Part shown: positions 24,703 to 35,324 of the stretch, one piece after another | Position numbering within the stretch: position 1 is the stretch's first letter | How the letters are laid out: each line of letters starts with the position of its first letter | Assembly: GCA_037127255.1 (NCBI GenBank) | Contig: JBANSL010000013.1 | Span: forward strand, 81,598,188 to 81,662,187 | Origin: Persicaria tinctoria | Lineage: Eukaryota; Streptophyta; Magnoliopsida; Caryophyllales; Polygonaceae | DNA length: 64,000 nucleotides | Direction of reading: 5' to 3' | Translations under genes and position numbers: made by a program | Notes under the pieces: generated by a model | The model's input: the letters and a program-made list of their open reading frames with translations, nothing else | Databases searched by the model: none | Told to the model about the DNA's origin: nothing

Positions 24703-24821
24703 CCTTCTAAGGGCACGAGGTGAATTATCCTTAAAACTCAGGGGTACCACACGAAAATGGTAAAACTTTTGTACACCTCGCGAAAATTGGTAAACCTCGA
24801 GGGTACCCGGCGAAATTTCCC
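24703..24821 (-). repeat. Right terminal inverted repeat
   Basis: Reverse complement of the left terminal repeat, ending AAATTTCCC at 24821. Confidence 0.85.
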
Positions 24822-24940
24822 TTTCTTAATTTTTAAGAAATTCAATCCACATTTACTTATTACTAGTCTGTTGGCAACTTGGCATATTAGATAAAAAGGA
24901 GGATTTTAATTCTTTTGATCTGATTTGTAATTGGACTTTT

Positions 24941-24995
24941 AACTTTGGGCTGGGCCCAATCCACAGGTAGTAACTACAAACCCTAAACCCTATAC
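24941..24995 (+). promoter_or_regulatory. Site II and telo-box promoter-like segment
   Basis: TTGGGCTGGGCCCAA (site II-type TGGGCY words on both strands) at 24945-24959 is followed by AAACCCTAAACCC (telo-box) at 24978-24990. This pair is typical of plant promoters for ribosomal and organelle-biogenesis genes. No intact gene follows, so it may be an orphaned promoter. Confidence 0.5.
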
Positions 24996-25035
24996 GCATT
25001 CCGACAAGGTTGCATCGTCTTCTCCGCCGCTCCGC

Positions 25036-25342
25036 ATGGTTCCAGCTTCATCCGCCGGCCGGCGTTGTAGCCACCTCAACCATCTCTTCGTCAACTCTAT
25101 CCTCCACCACAGCCACCTCTTCCACCGCGCAATCGACGCTCTCCGGCAAATCATCCGCCGGAATAGGCGAACTGGAGCTGCTGTCTTCCGCCTCGCTGCA
25201 GACGGAGCAATTTCTTCTTGCCTTTCCCTCCCTTCCTAGACTGCTCCTACTCGCCCCTGGCCATATGGTCCTCGTTCGCCTGCTGATTGAGCGACGAGTC
25301 CCAGCGGAACCAGCAGCCGCAGTGGAAGTAGACAACAAATAA
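25036..25342 (+). other. Doubtful ORF after promoter-like segment
   Basis: A GC-rich stretch is open in several frames on both strands. The first ATG after the promoter motifs (25036) gives 67 residues beginning MVPASSAGRRC. Another frame is open from 25010 but starts only at TTG. None is recognisable. It may be a truncated 5' exon of a lost gene. Confidence 0.25.
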
Positions 25343-25572
25343 GACCGACACCAAATGCAGCAATAGGGGTGGGGCCCAGGGCTCTATTGGCTGGTATGCG
25401 CGCATGTGTAGCTGATTGCAGCTCATCAGACCTCCCACATGCTGTGTCGGCGTCTTTTTACAGTCTTTTCGCTACTCGACGCGCCCAATTATCCACCCCC
25501 TCTCCAGTCTCCATAACTGAGTGCGTCAGTCTCTCTGTAAATTGTACTGTATTCAAGCAAGGTTCTAAATAT

Positions 25573-25945
25573 CGGGTATCGGGTTCGTATCGGTTATGAG
25601 TAAAAATGATATATCGAGGATATATCGGAGATAAATCGAAATATATCGGATTTATCGATTTTGCTAATTTTTATTATAAATATTATATTTATACTTCAAA
25701 ATGTAAAAATACACATGAAAAATGAATATTTAAAATACAAAATTACCCAATAAACTTCACAAAATAACAACTTCACTCATAAAGGTTAAAGTTACCTTAT
25801 CAAATTTAGCAATTCTAAATATCCCCGATATTGACCCGATATATCGGTTCATAAATGCTAAAGTTGTCTTATAAAAGTTGGCAATTCTAAATATCCCCGA
25901 TATTTACCCGATATATCAGCGTTGACCCGATATATCCGATATTTA
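25573..25945. repeat. TATATCGG-rich repeat block
   Basis: Many ATATATCGG/CCGATATATC words are clustered at about 25575-25655 and 25820-25945. A near-duplicate unit, AATTCTAAATATCCCCGATATT, appears at about 25810 and 25890. Orientation of the words differs between the two halves, giving a foldback-like repeat. Element class is unknown. Confidence 0.55.
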
Positions 25946-26089
25946 GAACACTGCCTATCAGTATCACTATTTGTTTTTCAAACTTAAAAATACACATCGA
26001 GTCACGGTCCCACCCGATATTTTAGGCACTGATGTTGCCTTCCTAATTACACACTTTTCCTACCATTTTTCCACAAAGGGGTGAAAACA

Positions 26090-26164
26090 TAATATACCCC
26101 TACAAATAGAGGTCCTTCCTGAGGTTCTCAAACCCATCCCTCTCTCTCTCTCCACACAGCCAAA
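26090..26164 (+). promoter_or_regulatory. XTH core promoter and CT-rich leader
   Basis: A TATA-like word (TACAAATAG at 26101-26109) lies about 60 bp before the ATG, followed by a CT-rich leader (CCCTCTCTCTCTCTCC). The transcription start is not determined. Confidence 0.45.
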
Positions 26165-28104
26165 ATGTCTACTCTCAGCTACCATCTAACACTGCTGTGC
26201 ATTGCGGTTGCTCTCATGAGCTTGAGCTCAGCTAGAGGAGCTGCCCCGAGGGCACCTCTGAGCGTGCCCTTTGGCCGAAACTATGCCCCCACTTGGGCTT
26301 TCGATCACATCAAGTACTACAATGGTGGCTCTCAAGTTGAACTCACCCTCGACAAATACACCGGTATGTCTTAGCTAAGTAACGAGTTTATAACTAGCTC
26401 AAAAATAATTTTTTTTTAATAATAAAAAAAATTGATGATTTTGTAGGTACCGGATTTCAATCCAAGGGGAGTTATTTGTTTGGACACTTCAATATGGATA
26501 TAAAGCTTGTTCCCGGCGACTCCGCTGGAACTGTTACTGCTTTCTACGTTAGTAGGCTTGCTACATTTCATTCGATTATTTTTGAATTTAAAAGCATTAG
26601 TGTAGCTGATTTATTGAGATTTTTTTGGTATGATTTTGTGGTGCAGTTGTCTTCACAGAACTCGGAACACGACGAGATAGACTTCGAGTTCTTGGGGAAT
26701 AGATCCGGGCAGCCTTATATTTTGCAGACCAATGTGTTCACTGGAGGGAAGGGGGATAGGGAGCAAAGGATTTATCTGTGGTTTGATCCTACCAAGGGCT
26801 ATCACTCTTACTCTGTCCTTTGGAACCTTTACCAAATTGTGTAAGTCTAAACAAAAACTTTTTATTCTCCCATTTTTTATACTCCACACAAGCAAAATAG
26901 ACTTATATTCTTAGGGATTACTCCACACAACAAAAACACCGTCGTTTTGTCGTTTTATGAGTAAAATCTTGTTAAAAAAACATATCATTTTAGGCATTTT
27001 GATATTCATTTTCTAAAATTACCCTTTTAATGATTAAAGATTTGTTAGAAGAGGTGGAAAATTAAAGTAATAATTAAGAGTATAATTATATTTTTATTTG
27101 CTTTTACTTGTTTTAAAAAAAAATGTGCAAATGTCTAAAACAACATTTTCTAATTAACGTAAGGAGTACAATACACTATTTTTTCACCTTTTTAAAAACT
27201 ACAATTAAGAACTTTCTAATTATTATAAGGATAATTTTTTTAAAAAATGTGTTAGCTATATACACCTCAAATCATGCACGTTCTTAAGGACGTGCATGGT
27301 TAAAAGAGGTTAATTAATTTTTTTTAAAAGTTAATTAGTTACAATGCTTGCACGTGCATTTTCAGCCTTGTGATTTGTGGTGTATATAACCACACAAAAA
27401 AACAAAATGAACACCCAAATTATCTAAAATGAATAGAGGGTCCTGCCTTAAAATAGTTTTGAGAAAAAAAACCTAATCTAAAAAGTGGATTGAAAGTGGG
27501 CCTTTTTGGGCAATAAGATAGTGGCCCAGCTAACATGGCCCAAAGATTGTGTCCGAATCAAAACTTTTAGGTGACCGTCCGACCAATAAACATTAAACAG
27601 TACCTTACATTATTGTTTTTTTAACAATGTTACATAAGGATAATAAGAACAAATAAAATATTTTCCTCACTGTTTTTTTTTTGTTTTTTTTAATTATTAT
27701 GCAGGTTCTTTGTGGACAATGTGCCGATAAGAGTGTTCAAGAACTGCAAGGAATTGGGGGTGAAGTTTCCATTCAACCAACCCATGAAGATATACTCGAG
27801 CCTATGGAACGCAGACGACTGGGCGACGAGGGGAGGCCTCGAGAAGACGGACTGGTCCAAGGCCCCATTCGTGGCGTCGTACAAGAGCTTTCACGTGGAC
27901 GGGTGTGAGGCGTCTGTGGAGGCCAAATTCTGCGCCACCCAGGGCCAACGGTGGTGGGACCAGAAGGAGTTCCAAGACCTCGACGCCTTCCAGTATAGGA
28001 GGCTCAAGTGGGTTCGCGACCGCTGGACTATCTACAACTACTGCACTGACCGTGTTCGATACCCTAACATGTCCCCGGAGTGCAAAAAAGACAGGGACGC
28101 CTGA
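26165..28104 (+). CDS. Xyloglucan endotransglucosylase/hydrolase, XTH6/7-like
   Basis: Four exons: 26165-26363, 26447-26547, 26647-26840 and 27705-28104, all with GT-AG borders and joining to 297 residues. A signal peptide covers roughly residues 1-25, so the enzyme works in the cell wall. It cuts and rejoins xyloglucan during wall loosening and growth. The GH16 catalytic block [11 protein letters not shown] starts at residue 108, giving Glu110 as nucleophile, Asp112 as helper and Glu114 as acid/base. The usual N-glycosylation site NRS follows at once. The C-terminal XET region holds [19 protein letters not shown] and [11 protein letters not shown]. The wording is closest to XTH6/7 from memory. 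The last intron is long (864 bp) and contains no gene. The gene appears intact. Confidence 0.93.
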
Positions 28105-28258
28105 ATTTTGATGACTCTCTCAACTCCTAGTATTGATTACAGGATTTATGATGATATCATCTGAGATATACAAAATTAAAATTTGATTGCACGAGTCTGT
28201 TACTGTTTTGTACGTATGATGATCTTTTCAGATTGATCCACATTGTTGGTATATCGCA

Positions 28259-28279
28259 TTTGTGTGTGTGTGTGTGTGT
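28259..28279. repeat. (GT)n microsatellite
   Basis: About ten GT units, likely in the XTH 3' flank. Confidence 0.85.
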
Positions 28280-28528
28280 ATAACATATGTTCCTTATGGA
28301 CATGAAACCTATATATTGAATGCTATCCCAGCTTGGACTGGTTTATAGAGACAGTACTTAATCAGAAATCAATCAAGGTATCACAATTTATTAGTATCTT
28401 GCAGTGTATCATTTTCCAGAGGTTGCTCAAGGCTGCATTTGGGGAAAATGTTCTTGAGTCTAATCTAAGAGACACATAAGTTCAATAAAAGATATATGCA
28501 GCAGTATTAAAGAACTTGACTTGAATAC

Positions 28529-28618
28529 CTTTGCCATGTATATATGTCAAGACGTTTAAAACAGCGTCACAAAACTCAACCACCTTAGCTGTCCTAGAGC
28601 GCATCTCAGACTTCTTCC
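28529..28618 (-). pseudogene. Orphan exon-like fragment
   Basis: A 90-base open stretch with a good acceptor (ttttcag) and donor (gtattc). It reads KKSEMRSRTAKVVEFCDAVL and then LTYIHGK. No partner exons were found nearby on the same strand and the parent gene is not recognised. It could be a relic of a lost or captured gene. Confidence 0.35.
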
Positions 28619-29390
28619 CTGAAAAGGTAAATATATAGATGGAGTGATAACACCAGATATACAAAAGATGAGACCAAACGCAGGGTCTCATGACAAAGAG
28701 AACTGTATACCCAAAATGGCCCCAGCTCTTTGTGACTTCTTCCTTCAACAAGTTTCCCATAAACAAAAGATGGCCCCTAAAATAAAGTGCATTACAGGAA
28801 ACATAACTCTTATGCACAAGATGACTATGAAGAAGCGGAAAGATAAGCTTGGTTTTGCTACAAATCCTACAATGCATTTACCAATATGTCAAAAATAGCC
28901 AATACAAATAGACAAGCATCACCATATATGCAAAAATGTCTTATAATTCCTTCTTTAGCAGACCAACATAGTTCCTTCTTCGACATTTGCTAATAAGGCT
29001 CCCTTTTTATATCTCCTCGGACCCTAAAATTCTCAGGGCCGGCCCTGCTTGAATGTGATCCTACAACAAATACATCGAATGAACCATCATTCACGAAAGG
29101 GAACCATCGGTTTTTACATTGGCATAAATATAATAACGGTTTTTCTAATCTATTTGATCCCGAAATATGTAATATCATATCCTTACCGCTCAATAAATCT
29201 TTAACCATTCAAACTTTGAGTTTGTCAAATGTGTATATGAGATCGTGGGGAGCATGTAGTATACTTGAAGAGTGAGTCTCATTTGAAATTTCTTCACAAA
29301 GCTTAGTTCAAAATAAAATCCCAATTGCTCCCTCAAAATAAAATCTCTGCCTAAAATTTCTTCTTCCTCAAATAGGTATTGATAGCATCC

Positions 29391-32300
29391 ATGGCAAGTT
29401 CCAATCTCATCCACCCTTTGATCTCCGCCCTGATCGACTTGTCGATCCAACGGATTTCATCCGATGAAATCCGAAAGTTCCTCACCAAACAAACCAAGAC
29501 CAGCCTTTTGATGGATCAAATGAAGCACAAACTGTTTTCTCTCAAGGAATTTGTCTCTGATGCCGAGCACAAGACGAGCTTTAGTGATAATGATCATGTG
29601 CAACACTGGCTTGATGATCTCAGAGATGTCATGTATGATGCTGAGAATGCATTGGACGACATTGCTATCCAAGCTTCTTTGCAACCCAAGTCATCGAGCA
29701 CCTTCAAAAAGGTACACCACTCCATCTTTTCTTGTATGATTCCTTCTGACGAAAGGTTAGAATCCGAAGTCATGGCGGTTTTGAAGAGACTAGATGGTGC
29801 TGTAGAGCAAGCAAGTGTTCTTGGCTTTCAAGGTAGCTGCGAAAAAGAGCGGGTGTCGGAAACTAGGGGGTTCGTGGGCACCAGTTTGGTCCCTCGATCA
29901 AGGCAATGTGTAGGAAGAGACATAGAGATGAAGGAGTTGATTGATGTAATGGTTGCGTTTGATAGCGATTGCATTCGTGTGGTTCTCATTTCGGGTGTGT
30001 CGGGTGTTGGGAAAACGGCTCTTGCACAGCTGTTATACAACGATGAGAAGCTTGATGGCGTGTTCGACATTAAGGCTTGGCTACAATTTCAGAGAGATTT
30101 TCGTCTTCTAGAGGCTTTCAAGGCCTTGTATGAGGAGATGTTCGAACGTCTTTGGTCTATCGACTTGGACAATATCGAAAAGAAGCTGTGTAGTTTCATA
30201 AGAGGAAAGAAACTACTTGTTGTCTTTGATGATGTTTGCTTTGAAAGGTTTGGATCTTGGGAAGAACTGCTTCGACCAATAAGGGTCGCGGCCAAGGGCA
30301 CCACAGTCATTGTCACTTCTTGCAGCGACAATGCTTCATCCGCGATGCATCCTCCACCGGCTCATACCTTTGATTTGAAGCCATTATCCGACAATGATTG
30401 CTTGTCGATAATCAAATCGATTGCCTTAAATCACGAATGTGGATTCGATGGCAAGGTAGAAGCCATTGCAAGACGAGTAGCGACTATATCCAAAGGCATA
30501 CCTTTGGTGGCAGTCATGCTAGGAAGTGCCTTGCACTCTATACCGCACGAAATTGAGGACATTCGTGACATTCTCACAGCCCTCCGATTGAGCTACGAAT
30601 GCCTCCATGACCCCAAACTAAAGCTATGTTTCGCCTACTGCTCTTTGTTCCCGAAGAACTACAGGTTTGAAAGGGAGAAACTGGTGTTGCTCTGGATGGC
30701 CGAAGGCTTCCTGGCCTCAGCCGAAGAGCTAGGAAACGCGTATTTCAACGAGCTCGTAGCAAGATCATTCTTCCAACAAATAGGCACCAAGGGGACATGT
30801 TTTGTTATGCACAATCTTGTACATGATCTTGCTGTCAGTATCTTCAAAAGCACGCGACATTTCTCGTATGTGCAGACAAAGTATCATGACTCAGGAAGAT
30901 TCTTCGAGGCCTTATCGAATGAGAAAACAAGGACATTCTTGCCTATAGGATCTACGTCGAATGGTTACTTCTGCTACATGCCACGAAAGGTGCTTCCTGT
31001 CGTGTTTCCGAAATGGAGTTGCTTGAGAGTACTATCTTTGTCTCACTATCTGATCACTGAGCTACCTTCATCAGTCGAAAACTTGAGGCATTTGCGCTAC
31101 CTGGACTTATCTTACACGAACATCGCAAAGCTGCCAAACACAATCCGAAAGCTCTATAAGCTGCATACATTGTTGTTGTCGAACTGTGGTCGCCTTTCCA
31201 GCTTGCCAGCGGAACTAGGAAGCATGATTTCGTTGCGCCATCTTGATATCAGCTGCACCGATTCGTTACAAGTGATGCCATATCTGATTGGTAGGCTAAA
31301 GGATCTCCAGACATTGTCGAAGTTCGCCTTGACAAGAGGCATGGGGTCGAGAATCTCGGAGCTGAATCGGCTTCAAAGCCTCCAAGGAGCACTCATGATT
31401 TCGGGCCTTGAAAACGTCGGCTCTTTATCATCCGTCAAGGCTGCGAATCTCGGAGGGAAGGTGCTCTTGGAGGAGCTGGCTTATCACTGGCACGATCACT
31501 CGATGCAACAGGATCGAGTTCTTGATGAGTTGAGGCCTCATGTGAGCTTGAAAAGACTCACCATACTCGGTTTTTGTGGTACGAAATTTCCGGGTTGGGT
31601 TGGGGCTTTCGAGTATCGTAACATGACGGTTTTGAGTCTCGTCGATTGTTCTTGCTGTGTGTCTCTACCGCCATTAGGCCAGCTTCCGTCTCTAAAGTAT
31701 CTCTCCATCGAAGGCTTCCGAAAAGTACTAGAAGTCGGCTCTGAGTTCTACGGAAGCATCGATCCATTTCCGTCTTTGGAGACCTTGAAGTTCAAGGACA
31801 TGGGCTCTTGGAGGCAATGGCATTCCTTTCGTGGTGAAGGGCTCGCATTTCGTTCGCTCGAGGAGCTTTGCTTGGACTTCTGTCCAGCACTCTCCGGCGA
31901 ATTGCCAACCAAACTCCCTCTCCTAAGGAAGCTCGACATAAGATACTATCCGAAACTGACCAATTCGCTACGACAACTTGCTTCCATCCGGAGTCTAAAC
32001 TTGCAGCGGTGTAGCCTTCCAGACTTGCACATTGTTAGTGATCTTACATCACTATCGTGTTTGAAGATCGACACGCCCAACAAAACTACATGGCCTAATC
32101 TCCAAGCATCAAACTCATTGAGCATCACCGAAAACTTGGAGGCGAAATCTTGCAGCTTCGAATCACTTTGCCATGCTCCAACTTGGTTAAGATCACTAAC
32201 AATGAGTCACACCCGGAATCTTGGTCTCATAGGTACCGAATGCTATACATTGCTTCGGTATCTATGCATCGTTGGGGCAGAATCACTCACTACCTTTCAC

Positions 32301-32954
32301 CTAAACCTCTTCCCATACCTCATCTATTTAGAGATCGCCTCATGTCATAGTCTCGAATCCTTACTAATTCCTCGAGAACATGGTTCGAAAACGCTTCGAA
32401 AACTCTTCATTTCCGATTGCCAAAAGCTACAAAATCTTCCTTTCAATGACCTTGCGTCTCTCCATGCCATGTCTATTGTTAACTGCCCTGAAATCGACAT
32501 GTTTTCGAGCAACGGTTTACCACCAAACCTCCTCTCACTCAACATATCCAGCTGCAACAAGCTCATATCGAACCGAAAAAACTGGCAGATTCACACTCTA
32601 GCCGCCCTTGAGCGGCTAGAGATCGGAGGAAGCGGATACATGGAAACACTAGAGTCGATCCCCGACGATCAATGGCTGCTTCCTACAAGTCTCATCAGTC
32701 TCTCCATCAATGACTTCAAGAATCTCAAGTGTTTGAACTCCGGAGGTATCCGACGTCTTACCTCTCTACAAGAGCTGAAGATCTCATGGTGTCCGAAACT
32801 CGAAGGCCTTCCGGAAGACACCATGCCGCCTTCTCTTTGTTATGTGGATGTATCTTGCTCGCCTAAGCTGGAGCTGCGTTGCTTGCCGAACAAAGAGGAT
32901 TGGCCACAGATTCGCCGTCTTCCTCGGGTTCGTGTTGCTGGACGTGAGTTCTAG
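29391..32954 (+). CDS. CC-NB-LRR disease-resistance protein (NLR-1)
   Basis: Intronless, 1,187 residues from the ATG at 29391; an open TTG four codons upstream is not a start. Order: an Rx-type coiled coil (about 1-110, with HWLDDLRDVMYDAENALDD), NB-ARC (about 170-480) and many LRRs to the C terminus. The P-loop is GVSGVGKTALAQ near residue 201. Kinase-2 reads LLVVFDDVC instead of the usual DDVW, and RNBS-B reads VIVTSCSD. The GLPL site is KGIPLVAV. Compared with NLR-A and NLR-B, about 20 residues are missing between GLPL and RNBS-D (CFAYCSLFPKNYRF). The MHD motif is MHN (FVMHNLVHDLAV, near residue 473). NLRs sense pathogen effectors and trigger immunity. The frame is intact, but these motif changes leave its activity open. 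Confidence 0.92.
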   Translation: MASSNLIHPLISALIDLSIQRISSDEIRKFLTKQTKTSLLMDQMKHKLFSLKEFVSDAEHKTSFSDNDHVQHWLDDLRDVMYDAENALDDIAIQASLQPKSSSTFKKVHHSIFSCMIPSDERLESEVMAVLKRLDGAVEQASVLGFQGSCEKERVSETRGFVGTSLVPRSRQCVGRDIEMKELIDVMVAFDSDCIRVVLISGVSGVGKTALAQLLYNDEKLDGVFDIKAWLQFQRDFRLLEAFKALYEEMFERLWSIDLDNIEKKLCSFIRGKKLLVVFDDVCFERFGSWEELLRPIRVAAKGTTVIVTSCSDNASSAMHPPPAHTFDLKPLSDNDCLSIIKSIALNHECGFDGKVEAIARRVATISKGIPLVAVMLGSALHSIPHEIEDIRDILTALRLSYECLHDPKLKLCFAYCSLFPKNYRFEREKLVLLWMAEGFLASAEELGNAYFNELVARSFFQQIGTKGTCFVMHNLVHDLAVSIFKSTRHFSYVQTKYHDSGRFFEALSNEKTRTFLPIGSTSNGYFCYMPRKVLPVVFPKWSCLRVLSLSHYLITELPSSVENLRHLRYLDLSYTNIAKLPNTIRKLYKLHTLLLSNCGRLSSLPAELGSMISLRHLDISCTDSLQVMPYLIGRLKDLQTLSKFALTRGMGSRISELNRLQSLQGALMISGLENVGSLSSVKAANLGGKVLLEELAYHWHDHSMQQDRVLDELRPHVSLKRLTILGFCGTKFPGWVGAFEYRNMTVLSLVDCSCCVSLPPLGQLPSLKYLSIEGFRKVLEVGSEFYGSIDPFPSLETLKFKDMGSWRQWHSFRGEGLAFRSLEELCLDFCPALSGELPTKLPLLRKLDIRYYPKLTNSLRQLASIRSLNLQRCSLPDLHIVSDLTSLSCLKIDTPNKTTWPNLQASNSLSITENLEAKSCSFESLCHAPTWLRSLTMSHTRNLGLIGTECYTLLRYLCIVGAESLTTFHLNLFPYLIYLEIASCHSLESLLIPREHGSKTLRKLFISDCQKLQNLPFNDLASLHAMSIVNCPEIDMFSSNGLPPNLLSLNISSCNKLISNRKNWQIHTLAALERLEIGGSGYMETLESIPDDQWLLPTSLISLSINDFKNLKCLNSGGIRRLTSLQELKISWCPKLEGLPEDTMPPSLCYVDVSCSPKLELRCLPNKEDWPQIRRLPRVRVAGREF

Positions 32955-33774
32955 TTCACATTGGTAATTGGTTTTCCTTGACGCTTACATTATAGTCCTT
33001 TTGCGGTCTTGATTCATTTAGGGGAAGGATACGTGCAACTCGATTCCCCAGACCCAAATTGGGATTGTTGTTGTTGTATAGGTTGATTTGTTCTTATTCT
33101 TTTTGTAACATGATGTTCTATGTACGTTATAATTTATTCCATTTTGTTTTTTTTCCCCCTCTGTTAAGAACTTATTGATGGAGATGTATCATTTTAGTTG
33201 TTCCAATTTGGGGTTTCAAAGTGTTGTCATCAAAAGGATTTTAGGGGTATTTGATGTACGTAAAAACCTGAATCACGTAAATTCAAGTATAATTATTAGT
33301 TTTTTATTTGTAGGATAAAATTAAGATCCGATTAATTCTTAGAAATTTAATTAAAGTGTTACTTTTTTATTTTAATCACAGAGAGTTAGGAATTCTTGAT
33401 CGGAAATATCTAGGTTTATATCATATGACCAGAAAAATAATAATCTAAGTTTAAATAAAACCTTTAGATCCTGTAGAAGGAGTAACTCACTAGCTTATAT
33501 ACTAAGATTTTTTTGTTCATATTATCAATGTGGGACTCTTTTGGTAAAAAAAAACGTATATAAATAGTAAAGAACATGTTTCATGAATGGAGAAAGTACT
33601 TGACAAGAGCTTTTTTTCTTCTCCAGCTTTGTAGTTTAATTTGGTATAAATTAAAACCAACTTGTAGTAGTCTACTTCGTATTCGTTGAGTATGTCTAAC
33701 GAAAGAGTAAAGTCCTGATCTAAATTTTAGAGAAAATTTGATCAAGAGTGCATTCCAATTAGGTCTAAAAATTA

Positions 33775-34190
33775 AGATAAAGAAATTCTGACAATTGAAT
33801 TACTAAATTTACTATGCTTTTGCGAAATTGAAGAAAATGACTATGGAGAAGATTCGATTGTACCTGTGGCATATATAGTATGGATGTTAATTTGAGAAGC
33901 TGTGCTATACATACTTAGATCTCTCCAGTCTTCACCATGATTGTTGATGCTAACTTGATGCTTTTGAAGCCCCTGATGGAGATAGAAGTGAGGCTACACG
34001 TTCCTCCAATTTCTGAATTCATAAGAGAGACCAAGAGAGTACATTGGGAAGCTGCCAATCCTCCTGAACAATGAGAGTACCACACGAGGGATGTTGCTAT
34101 TTCCAGGGAAGGATGGAAGACGAAATGTGAAGCATCTGGCATGTTGGCAACAAAAATAACAAAGGTTTACTGGTTAGCCGAATACTCGAA
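33775..34190 (-). pseudogene. NLR 3'-end fragment, copy 1
   Basis: The minus strand reads SISIRGFKSIK and then breaks. The flanking non-coding DNA at 33780-33930 is nearly the same as 35325-35480, and the 34080-34190 part the same as 35785-35885. It is a decayed relative of the NLR-A/B C terminus with the last LRR deleted. Confidence 0.7.
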
Positions 34191-35324
34191 TCCGACGCTA
34201 CCCTATAAATTTTAGAGAAATTTTGATCAAGAGTGCATTCCAGGAGTCTTAATTAGCTAATAGTCCAACATTTCACTCAATAAGTTTATGAACAAACTAC
34301 CCATCCCTTAAACCCAAAACGTGAGGTTTCTCTTTTAAACTGTGGAATAACACAAAGTCCAAAGTCGCAAACTAGAAGCAAAGAAGGTAATACAATGTGT
34401 CTTTTGCAAAAGGTTCATGTTTGAAGGTACACAACCACAAGTTTGTACGTTACTGTCTATTGTCTACTAGCATATCTGATACTATGCATAGGTTGAACAT
34501 AATCTACACAAACCACAAACATTCAAAATGGTGGTGCTAAAAAAAGCAGCAAGCAACGAGAACAAGATTGAACCATCTGCGCTACGCTACCTGAGCAAAA
34601 CACCCAAAAAAATTGAGGATCGGCACAAGTTTGCAGTTACACACAATCTTACACAACAATCTGCGCTATCTGAATGAGGGATGTTGCTACTTCCAAGGAT
34701 GGAAGACGAAACGTGATAAATGCTTGGCCTTTCCTCTTGAAGCATCTGAAATACTGGCAACAAAAATAACACAGGTTTTTTAACTCAAAAATATTTGGCA
34801 ACTCTGGTTAGTCAATTCACAGTACTACGCTGAACGTTGAACTCAATGTATCACATATATACATTGGGAGTACCAAGTAAAATCAATCGGGAGTTTCTCT
34901 CAGTGTTCCCAGTTTGTTTTTTCTGTCATTATAACTCTCTCTCATGCTCAATCAATCCAATCACAATTATCTGTCACTCGTGTCGATCAAGAAGTTAATT
35001 TTGCCTTTTGTTTTATTCTACATATTCAGTTCCCAATCAATGACTAAATACCTGCAAAATTCACATACAAAATATTCTGTTCTGAGAAACAACCACTATT
35101 GGGATTCCTTTAAAAAAGATGTTAAGCTTTTCACTAATTAAAGTTGATTTCTCAACAGATTCAATACTAAGGTTCCTTTGGTACATGGAAAAGTTCCATT
35201 ATACATGATGTGCTTGTGTATCATTCAGAACTAAGCCATTCAGAAATAAGGATGTATTGTATGGGAATAAATGTTTCACCAGCCTCATTCTTACAACCTT
35301 ACCCCTTTGTGAAATAGTAAGATA

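Larger units (their letters stand above)
21256..24821. mobile_element. Pack-MULE-like element with TIRs longer than 100 bp
   Basis: The left end (21256-21366) and the reverse complement of the right end (24703-24821) begin alike with GGGAAATTTCGCC. They share long exact words such as GAGGTGTACAAAAGTTTTAC and TTTCGTGTGGTACCCCTGAG. No transposase is visible inside, but a kinase-gene fragment is, which is the pattern of a Pack-MULE. A perfect 9-bp target duplication was not found: the flanks are T9 and TTTCTTAAT. Class assignment therefore rests on the long TIRs and captured DNA. Another DNA transposon type is possible. Confidence 0.75.
28105..29390. other. Intergenic between XTH and NLR-1
   Basis: XTH 3' flank, a (GT)n tract and one orphan exon-like stretch (listed separately). 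No full gene is visible. Confidence 0.45.

Noticed and set aside
25010..25342. 110-residue plus-strand protein
   Set aside because: It begins at TTG with no upstream ATG, and its Ser/Thr-rich reading has no recognisable domain. Overlapping open frames exist on both strands because the stretch is GC-rich.
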